Positions 1 to 5,280 of a stretch of 6,756 nucleotides of DNA are shown one piece after another. Source of the stretch: an uncultured Collinsella sp. (lineage in GTDB: Bacteria; Actinomycetota; Coriobacteriia; Coriobacteriales; Coriobacteriaceae); assembly GCA_902482615.1 (NCBI GenBank), contig CABTAA010000089.1, positions 1 to 6,756 of the forward strand, read 5' to 3'. Both the position numbers and the translations under genes were made by a program. The notes beneath the pieces are model-generated. The model was not told the origin of the DNA, did no database searches, and saw only the letters and a list, made by a program, of their open reading frames with translations. Positions within the stretch are counted from its first letter, which is position 1, and every line of letters begins with the position of its first letter.

Positions 1-423
1 CTCGGTGCGGTCAGCCGCTAACAGCGGAATACCAGCGAGGTCGAGTGCCTCGAGGAAGTTCGTCACCGCCATCTCGTGCGGCACATGCAGACCGACGATA
101 TCAAACGAAGCGACCGGCGCTGCACCCTCGAGCGACAGCAGCGGAATACCCGCCTCGCGCATGGCATCACCCATATCGGGCCACGGCACATAGCCACGCT
201 CGCAGGAGATGCCCTCGGCCTGGTTAAGGATGTTGTAGAGGATGGCGATGCCCTGGTTGGGCAGACCAACCTCGTACACATCCGGGTAGATCAGGCAGCA
301 ACGGTAGTCGGCATCGGCCTTGGAAAGCGTGCCCCACTCGTGATCGATATAGCGACTCGGCTTCTCGACCTTGGCGAGCAGCGGCTCAATTAAATGAAAA
401 CAATCTTGGTATGCAACGCGCAA
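1..423 (-). CDS. TIGR03960-type radical SAM protein, N-terminal part (3' end outside window)
   Basis: The reading frame is open from a TTG at 421-423 to the window edge and gives 141 residues. Recognisable family landmarks, in order, are K-P-S-R-Y near residue 21-25, Y-P-D-V-Y-E-V-G near 46-53, I-L-Y-N-I-L-N near 60-66, V-P-W-P-D-M near 78-83, G-I-P-L-L-S-L-E near 91-98, F-D-I-V-G-L near 106-111 and L-D-L-A-G-I-P-L near 127-134. This is the N-terminal (B12-binding-like) part of the uncharacterised radical SAM family TIGR03960. The CX3CX2C iron-sulfur motif would lie beyond the window, so the radical SAM assignment rests on the N-terminal resemblance only. The TTG start is chosen because AGGGG sits 7 nt upstream, there is no early in-frame ATG, and the K-P-S-R-Y landmark then falls at the usual distance from the N-terminus. 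It begins 10 nt after the DUF697 gene, so it is probably co-transcribed. Its biochemical role is unknown. Confidence 0.85.
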   Translation of the reverse strand, partial: MRVAYQDCFHLIEPLLAKVEKPSRYIDHEWGTLSKADADYRCCLIYPDVYEVGLPNQGIAILYNILNQAEGISCERGYVPWPDMGDAMREAGIPLLSLEGAAPVASFDIVGLHVPHEMAVTNFLEALDLAGIPLLAADRTE

Positions 424-430
424 CGGAAAA

Positions 431-435
431 CCCCT
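431..435 (-). promoter_or_regulatory. Ribosome binding site deciding the TTG start of the radical SAM gene
   Basis: AGGGG on the minus strand shares its first two bases with the TAG stop of the upstream gene and lies 7 nt before the TTG at 421-423. This supports the non-ATG start and suggests coupling of translation to the DUF697 gene. Confidence 0.6.
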
Positions 436-1363
436 AAGCAGCGAGATCTGATGCGTCCTGATAGGACGCCATAGGACGGGTAGCGCCCGCGACCGTGGTC
501 AACAGATCGCGAACGCGGGAGAACGTGGCAGTGACCACCTCGTTGGCACGGCTGTAGTCGACATCGCGCTCGTAGAGCGAAACGAGCGCACGGCCCATGC
601 CATAGGTGCCCGCGGCGGCAGTGAGCGCCTTGACGGCAAACCCAATATGCGGCGTCTGCTTGACGAGTGCGCGGGTGACCGCGCGGATCACAAGACCGCC
701 GGCAAGCACGCCCGCGACCTCGTAGCCGCGCTCAGGCTTAATGCCGCGTCCAAAGACGGCAGCGAGCTCAAAGAGCATGCCCACCTGCGCCAGCGCCATA
801 ACGGGATAATCGGCGCCCGGCAAAAACGCCAGCGCACCGGTCGCCATATTGGTGAGCGCGCACGAGGTGATGATACGGTTGGCCGCCGCGATGCGCATGA
901 AGGCAAAGTTCGCCGCAAAAGCCGTTTCCTTGTCGGTGCGATCGAGAATCCAGCGGGCAAGCGTCTCGAGCAGATACGTCTTATCGGTTGCCGCTACCAT
1001 GCCGAGCATGGGCGTGGACTCCTCGATAAACGGCACCTCCACAGCAGACTCGGCAAGCACGCACACGGGCGCGCCGGCGATCACGAGCTCCTGCACGGCA
1101 CTCTCCAAGCGGTCGGAACCACACGAGAGCACCAGCACCACATCGGTATCGGTCTTTGGAGCAATTCGCTCCTCCCCCAGACGCTCGACGCGCACAATGC
1201 CCGAGGTCGTCTGCGGCACAAAGGCGTCACGCACCGTCTCGGCCAGAAAGCGCGAGGCGGACGAATCCAGATAGACCGAGACGCGCACCGGCGTATCGGA
1301 ATCCTTCTTAACGGACGCGCCCATCTTAAAAGCGCGGGTCAGCTTATCTACGGGAATTTTCAT
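434..1363 (-). CDS. DUF697-domain membrane protein with P-loop-less GTPase-like N-terminal half
   Basis: The protein has 309 residues. Its C-terminal half (about 150-265) matches the DUF697 pattern: A-A-A-N-R near 159-163, L-P-G-A-D-Y-P near 181-187, A-Q-V-G-M-L-F-E-L near 192-200, a glycine-rich hydrophobic stretch at 217-234, and T-Y-G-M-G-R-A-L near 253-260. There are three to four hydrophobic, probably membrane-associated helices. In many relatives DUF697 follows an Era-like GTPase domain. Here residues 26-140 have alternating strand/helix character (V-R-V-S-V-Y-L near 26-32, D-V-V-L-V-L-S near 74-80, A-P-V-C-V-L-A near 98-104), but there is no GxxxxGK[ST] P-loop and no NKxD motif, so GTP binding is not expected. 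The start is an ATG with GGAGGGG upstream, 18 nt after the rodA stop. Its function is unknown. Its place directly after rodA suggests co-expression with the elongasome. DUF697 is assigned by eye, with good confidence; the pseudo-GTPase reading is an inference. Confidence 0.85.
   Translation of the reverse strand: MKIPVDKLTRAFKMGASVKKDSDTPVRVSVYLDSSASRFLAETVRDAFVPQTTSGIVRVERLGEERIAPKTDTDVVLVLSCGSDRLESAVQELVIAGAPVCVLAESAVEVPFIEESTPMLGMVAATDKTYLLETLARWILDRTDKETAFAANFAFMRIAAANRIITSCALTNMATGALAFLPGADYPVMALAQVGMLFELAAVFGRGIKPERGYEVAGVLAGGLVIRAVTRALVKQTPHIGFAVKALTAAAGTYGMGRALVSLYERDVDYSRANEVVTATFSRVRDLLTTVAGATRPMASYQDASDLAA
453..469. repeat. Small inverted repeat near the 3' end of the DUF697 gene
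   Basis: GCGTCC, a 5-nt spacer (TGATA) and GGACGC form a perfect 6-bp hairpin 16 nt before the TAG stop. A related 10-bp unit (ATAGGACGCC then ATAGGACGGG, 461-480) is tandemly repeated. On the transcribed strand it is not followed by a U-run, so it is not an intrinsic terminator. A stem this size is expected by chance in a window of this length. Confidence 0.5.
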
Positions 1364-1369
1364 AGCAAA

Positions 1370-1376
1370 CCCCTCC
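1370..1376 (-). promoter_or_regulatory. Ribosome binding site of the DUF697 gene
   Basis: GGAGGGG on the minus strand is followed by TTTGCT and then the ATG at 1361-1363. It lies in the 18-nt gap after the rodA stop and fixes the start of the downstream gene. Confidence 0.75.
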
Positions 1377-1381
1377 AGCGG

Positions 1382-2608
1382 TTACGCGGCGCTCGAACGA
1401 TGCCGCCATATGGATTGTACGATACCCACCGTCAGCAGCTGAATCATCATCGAAGACGAACCGAAGCTAATAAACGGTAGCGGAATACCGGTAATCGGCA
1501 TCATGCCGATGCACATGCCGATGTTTTCGAAAGTCTGGAACGCCCACATGCCAACGATGCCCACACACGAAAGACGCAAAAACAGCGACTCGCACTTAAA
1601 GGCGACGCGAATCGTCGAAAAGATCAGCAGCACGTAGAGGCACAGGAGCAAAAAGGAACCGCAAAAGCCAAAGGTCTCGGACAGGAAGGCGAAGACGAAG
1701 TCGGTGTGGAACTCAGGCAGAAAGCCGCCGGCCGACTGCGTCGCATGCCCCAGGCCCTTACCAAAGAAGCCGCCCGAGCCAACGGCGATAAGCGACTGCT
1801 GCAGGTTGTAGGCATCGTCCGAATCGGCATTATCGGGGTCGATAAAGACCGTCAGACGGTTCATCTGATACTGCTTGATGAGCACATCATGGCCGAGCAA
1901 CGAATCAAAGACCGAATCAAGCGCCAGAACGAGGGCCACCAGGCCCACAAGCAGGGCCAGGGTCGACAGCACCCATTCGCGGCGTGCACCGCTCATACAG
2001 ATGACGATAGCGCCAGAAACCAGCACGACCAGGCCCGATCCCAGGTCGCCCATGGCAACGACGGCCAAAAACGGAATGGACAGCATGCCGCAGAGCTTGA
2101 CGTAGTCGCGAACGGTATCGATGCGACCGTTATACTGCGAGCCAAGCGTAGCAATAAAGAAGATGGTGATGAGCTTGGCAAGCTCAACCGGCTGGAATGT
2201 CAAGCCGATACCGGGAATCTTGATCCAGCCCGTCATGCCCAGACCGCCCGTATAGGACAGACCCGGAATCTTGGGCGAGAGGATCACGATCAGGTCGATG
2301 ACGAGCAACGCCGTCGAGAAATTGGAAATACCGCGCAGGTCGGTTCGCCAGACGAGCACCGCCAGCACCGCTCCGATGCCAATTCCCAGCAGATGGCGCG
2401 AGAACGAAGCATCGGCCTTAAACTGCGAAGCCGACCAGATAATGATGGCACCGTAGGCGACGAGCGCCACAGTAGCCACGAGCACACCGATATGCACCTT
2501 TTGGCGAAACGTGCCGCGCGAGGCCGAAAGTTGCTTGTTGACGCGGTCCAGGCTGCTGCGAGAGCCGGTCTTGGTTGAACGGAACAGATCCGCCGGAGAA
2601 AAATCCAT
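1382..2608 (-). CDS. rodA: RodA, SEDS-family peptidoglycan glycosyltransferase
   Basis: RodA polymerises lipid II into glycan strands for lateral-wall growth and works in the membrane with the PBP2 encoded just upstream. The 408-residue protein has about ten hydrophobic segments (near 39-60, 72-88, 97-112, 137-157, 171-187, 190-206, 212-232, 305-333, 345-372, 377-400). SEDS signatures are F-Q-P-V-E-L-A-K near 138-145, the extracytoplasmic loop with F-I-D-P (D257, in the region carrying the essential aspartate of the family), Q-S-L-I-A-V-G-S-G-G near 271-280, L-P-E-F-H-T-D-F near 297-304, and G-I-P-L-P-F-I-S-F-G near 374-383. The start is an ATG 5 nt after AGGAGG, which overlaps the mrdA stop. 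RodA rather than FtsW is chosen from the pairing with mrdA and mreBCD. The cytoplasmic N-terminus of about 38 residues is long, basic and rich in Ser/Thr. Confidence 0.96.
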   Translation of the reverse strand: MDFSPADLFRSTKTGSRSSLDRVNKQLSASRGTFRQKVHIGVLVATVALVAYGAIIIWSASQFKADASFSRHLLGIGIGAVLAVLVWRTDLRGISNFSTALLVIDLIVILSPKIPGLSYTGGLGMTGWIKIPGIGLTFQPVELAKLITIFFIATLGSQYNGRIDTVRDYVKLCGMLSIPFLAVVAMGDLGSGLVVLVSGAIVICMSGARREWVLSTLALLVGLVALVLALDSVFDSLLGHDVLIKQYQMNRLTVFIDPDNADSDDAYNLQQSLIAVGSGGFFGKGLGHATQSAGGFLPEFHTDFVFAFLSETFGFCGSFLLLCLYVLLIFSTIRVAFKCESLFLRLSCVGIVGMWAFQTFENIGMCIGMMPITGIPLPFISFGSSSMMIQLLTVGIVQSIWRHRSSAA

Positions 2609-2613
2609 CGCAA

Positions 2614-2619
2614 CCTCCT
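2614..2619 (-). promoter_or_regulatory. Ribosome binding site of rodA overlapping the mrdA stop codon
   Basis: AGGAGG on the minus strand uses the AG of the mrdA TAG stop (2618-2620) and lies 5 nt before the rodA ATG. The arrangement is typical of translational coupling between the transpeptidase and its glycosyltransferase partner. Confidence 0.85.
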
Positions 2620-4687
2620 ATCGAACCGAAGAATCGCCCGAGGCCGAAGAGGTATCGGGCTCGTCATAAATCACGCCGAGCACGTCGCGCACGACATGCA
2701 TCGCGGTATCTGAGCCACCGCCGCCCTGCTCCAGGACGGTAGCGATGACATACTTGGGATCATCGGCCGGTGCATAGGCGCAGAACCACGCGTATTCGTC
2801 CTCGCCACTTTTCTCGCCCGTGCCCGACTTGCCGTATACCTGCGGCGTCAGGGTGCCAAAGTGCGCCGCCAGGGACGTCGATGCCGTGTAAATCACGTCG
2901 TGCATGCCGTTGCGAACAAGAGCCAAATCCGAATCGCTGTTGATCTTGGCCTCCAGGCGCTTCTTCTTGCCCTTGCCATTGTACTTATAGGCATCGCCGT
3001 CGCCATCGCGCGACACGGCAGACAAAAATACGTGAGGCACGTACTGTTTGCCGCCGTTGGCAAGACCCATATAGGCGCACGCCATCTGCAGGGGCGTCAC
3101 CAGGATGTCGCCCTGGCCGATGGCAATGTTGGTCATATCGCCGGCATTCCACTTGCGGTCCTCGGCAGAGGCGTCGGTGAAGTATGACTCTTTCCACTCG
3201 GCATCGGGAATACGACCCGCGCCCTCACTCGGCAGATCGATACCGCAGGTCTTGCCTAGGCCCCAGCGACGAAAGACCTCCTGCAGGCCCTCGGGATGTT
3301 GCTCGTCATAAAAGAACGCCTTGCCCATGTCGTAGAAGACGGGGTCGCACGAGTTGGCGATACCCGACTGCAGCGTCATGGTGCCGTGGCCAGACGTCAG
3401 CCAGCAGCGCTTGCCCCAAGCCTTGCCCAGACCCGTCCAATAACCCGTGCAGTTGGTTGTCTGCGTTGAAGTGTAGGTTCCAAACTCAAGACCGGCCAGT
3501 GCCGAGAGCGGCTTGATGGTCGAGGCCGACATGTACTGTCCGCTAATGGCGCGGTTGAGCAGCGGGTGCGAACCCTTGTCATCATTGAGCTCGGTCCACA
3601 CGTCATTTGAGACGCCGCCGATAAAGACGGACGGATCGAACTTGGGCTGGCTCGCCATGCCCAGGATCTCGCCATTGTTGGGATCGAGACACACCACAGC
3701 GCCGTTGCCGGCATTGCTGTAGCCAGTGGTCTTGGCAAGCTCGATAGCGCTCGCCAGCGCCGTCTCACAGGCCTGTTGGATCTTAAGGTCGAGCGTGAGC
3801 TTAATGTCGGAGCCGGCCTTCGCGGGCACGGCGCCGGCCTGACCGGTCACATTGCCCGAGGCATCGACCTTGACGGTCTGCTCGCCACGAATACCCTGCA
3901 GCAGGTTTTCGTAGTAGCTCTCAACGCCCGCCTGGCCCACGATATCGCCCGACTGGTACGTAATCTTGCCAGCAGAAGCATCATCATCGCCAGAGGTTTT
4001 CTTATTCTGGGCCTCAAGCTGCTCGGAGGTAATGGTGCCGGTATAGCCCAAGATATGGCATGCCGTCTCGCCATATGGATACTGACGCTCGGTACGCTCG
4101 GCAATCTTGACGCCCGGGAACTCGCCGGCGTGTTCCTTGATATAGGCAACCGTGGAGCGACGGACGTCCGTCGCGATGGTATGCAGGCTCTGAGCGCCCT
4201 CTGTATTGTCCTGAATATTGCGAAGGACCGCCACGTAAGGCATTCCAAGCACGTTGGCAAGATGGCGAACCAGAACCTCATCCTCGGCAAGGTCGCGGTA
4301 GGCCACGACAGTAAGTGAGGGACGGTTCTGGACAAGCGCCACGCCATTGCGGTCGAGGATGCGGCCGCGCACAGCGGGTGTGGTAACGGTGCGAGTCTGA
4401 TTGCTATTAGCCTGCTTCTCGTAATAGTCCGACGAGACCATCTGCATGCCCCACAGCTTGACGGCGAGCGCCGCAAACATCGCGCCCACACCCGTGGTGA
4501 GGATGGAAAAGCGGCCCTTAAAGGCGGTCACCGCGGTATTGCCCTCGCCCTCGGTGGCGCGCGGGGCCGTTCCATGTTGCGTATCGTAGGTAAAACGGGA
4601 ATCGCCACGACGCATGATAACCAGCGCGACCACGATGGCCACAACCAGCACGATACCGGCGATAATAACCGTCATCTGGGAAGACAT
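2618..4687 (-). CDS. mrdA: Penicillin-binding protein 2 (MrdA), elongation-specific transpeptidase
   Basis: This is a class B penicillin-binding protein that crosslinks peptidoglycan in the elongasome. The 689-residue protein has two N-terminal membrane segments (about 6-25 and 60-82), a pedestal/dimer domain (R-G-R-I-L-D-R-N-G at 107-115, Y-P-Y-G near 203-206, G-Q-A-G-V-E near 251-256) and a transpeptidase domain from about 295. Catalytic motifs are S389-T-I-K392, S446-C-D448 (the S-x-D form, as in E. coli PBP2) and K620-S-G622. The start is an ATG with GGGAGG 7 nt upstream, 13 nt after the mreD stop, so the extra N-terminal membrane segment is not a start artefact. The basic residues lie between the two segments (M-R-R near 25-27, K57), which fits an N-out, C-out topology with the catalytic domain outside. 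The residues before the catalytic serine read Y-M-S-A-S instead of the common P-P-G-S. The C-terminus ends in a short Ser/Asp-rich tail. mrdA is chosen over ftsI because of the mreBCD-rodA context. Confidence 0.95.
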   Translation of the reverse strand: MSSQMTVIIAGIVLVVAIVVALVIMRRGDSRFTYDTQHGTAPRATEGEGNTAVTAFKGRFSILTTGVGAMFAALAVKLWGMQMVSSDYYEKQANSNQTRTVTTPAVRGRILDRNGVALVQNRPSLTVVAYRDLAEDEVLVRHLANVLGMPYVAVLRNIQDNTEGAQSLHTIATDVRRSTVAYIKEHAGEFPGVKIAERTERQYPYGETACHILGYTGTITSEQLEAQNKKTSGDDDASAGKITYQSGDIVGQAGVESYYENLLQGIRGEQTVKVDASGNVTGQAGAVPAKAGSDIKLTLDLKIQQACETALASAIELAKTTGYSNAGNGAVVCLDPNNGEILGMASQPKFDPSVFIGGVSNDVWTELNDDKGSHPLLNRAISGQYMSASTIKPLSALAGLEFGTYTSTQTTNCTGYWTGLGKAWGKRCWLTSGHGTMTLQSGIANSCDPVFYDMGKAFFYDEQHPEGLQEVFRRWGLGKTCGIDLPSEGAGRIPDAEWKESYFTDASAEDRKWNAGDMTNIAIGQGDILVTPLQMACAYMGLANGGKQYVPHVFLSAVSRDGDGDAYKYNGKGKKKRLEAKINSDSDLALVRNGMHDVIYTASTSLAAHFGTLTPQVYGKSGTGEKSGEDEYAWFCAYAPADDPKYVIATVLEQGGGGSDTAMHVVRDVLGVIYDEPDTSSASGDSSVR
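4157..4174. repeat. 18-bp perfect palindrome inside mrdA
   Basis: GCGACGGAC is followed directly by its reverse complement GTCCGTCGC, with no spacer; flanking bases do not extend it. It encodes A-T-D-V-R-R (residues 172-177) in the pedestal domain of PBP2. One perfect palindrome of this size is only mildly unlikely in 6.7 kb of GC-rich coding sequence. Confidence 0.9.
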
Positions 4688-4694
4688 CTACGGG

Positions 4695-4700
4695 CCTCCC
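4695..4700 (-). promoter_or_regulatory. Ribosome binding site of mrdA
   Basis: GGGAGG on the minus strand directly follows the mreD TAG stop and is 7 nt from the ATG at 4685-4687. It decides the start that includes the first membrane segment of PBP2. Confidence 0.8.
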
Positions 4701-5273
4701 CTATTTGAGCTTGCGGGTCTTGGGCTTAAAGCGCATACCCGTCTGGCGTCCGCCACGTGCGGAGAATCCATAGCCGGACTGCGGCACGACGCCGGACATC
4801 AAAAACGGAATGGCAACCAGACCCGTCAGGATCGAAGACGGCAACGCATGTCCAAAGATCGCCACGACAAAGCTCGTCTCCAAACCCATAAACAGCAAGA
4901 TGATGCTGTAGATCACATTAATGACGAGCGCAAAGGCGCCCACGGTGATGCCGCGCGCACTCGGGGTACCGCCCGTCTGACCGACGGCGCTGTGCACCAG
5001 GGCAAAAGAGCCCACGGTCAGCAGGAGCGACATAACGCCCACCGGCACGGCAGCGGACAGGGCATAAAACAAGCCGCTGCAAAAACCGCACACGACGGCA
5101 CGGGTCGGGTCGCCCGAGAACACGCTTAGGCACACCAGGATAATCATGAAGTTGACGCGACCGCCCGCAATGGAGATCTGCGGTGCCAGGCCTGCCTGCA
5201 GCAGCACGCACACAATGGCGGCGATCACAAACGTGCGGGAGCTCATCCCCTGCTCGTGTAGATCCATGGACAT
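4701..5273 (-). CDS. mreD: MreD, rod shape-determining membrane protein
   Basis: MreD is an integral membrane part of the elongasome that works with MreC and MreB. The product has 190 residues, close to the family's usual 160-190. Hydrophobic segments fall near 13-32, 41-53, 58-75, 76-95, 109-131 and 132-160, followed by a basic, probably cytoplasmic tail (R-F-K-P-K-T-R-K-L-K at 181-190). MreD is poorly conserved in sequence, so the call rests on size, membrane pattern and its place between mreC and mrdA. Two starts are possible. The first ATG (5271-5273) is only 1 nt from a run of six G that begins in the mreC stop. A second ATG (5265-5267) lies 7 nt from the same G-run and has the better spacing, giving 188 residues. 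A third ATG at residue 10 is less likely. Confidence 0.88.
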   Translation of the reverse strand: MSMDLHEQGMSSRTFVIAAIVCVLLQAGLAPQISIAGGRVNFMIILVCLSVFSGDPTRAVVCGFCSGLFYALSAAVPVGVMSLLLTVGSFALVHSAVGQTGGTPSARGITVGAFALVINVIYSIILLFMGLETSFVVAIFGHALPSSILTGLVAIPFLMSGVVPQSGYGFSARGGRQTGMRFKPKTRKLK

Positions 5274-5274
5274 G

Positions 5275-5280
5275 CCCCCC
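5275..5280 (-). promoter_or_regulatory. G-run Shine-Dalgarno of mreD overlapping the mreC stop
   Basis: Six consecutive G on the minus strand begin with the last base of the mreC TAG stop. The spacing is 1 nt to the first mreD ATG and 7 nt to the second, so it favours initiation at the second ATG (5265-5267). Confidence 0.55.

Noticed and set aside
1158..1172. Inverted repeat GGAGC-AATTC-GCTCC in the DUF697 gene
   Set aside because: It has only a 5-bp stem inside coding sequence, with no U-run and no extension; expected by chance.
647..1480. Plus-strand open frame of 277 codons opposite the DUF697 gene and the end of rodA
   Set aside because: The product is rich in R, H, G and A with no domain pattern, and lies antisense to two well-supported genes. 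Long antisense frames are common in GC-rich DNA with biased third positions.
1706..2578. Plus-strand open frame of 290 codons opposite rodA
   Set aside because: It is a full antisense shadow of a clear SEDS gene. The translation is hydrophilic and low in structure, rich in Q, R, D and H, which is the expected mirror of a membrane protein's codons.
4078..4105. Short tandem CGCTCGGTA/CGCTCGGCA in mrdA
   Set aside because: It is explained by the repeated residues A-E-R-T-E-R; two copies do not make a meaningful repeat.
3776..4318. Plus-strand open frame of 180 codons opposite mrdA
   Set aside because: It is antisense to the PBP2 pedestal domain, with no recognisable motif, and crosses into no non-coding space.
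4614..5129. Plus-strand open frame of 171 codons opposite mreD and the start of mrdA
   Set aside because: It is an antisense shadow. The product is an R/H/Q/G-rich sequence without domain signals.
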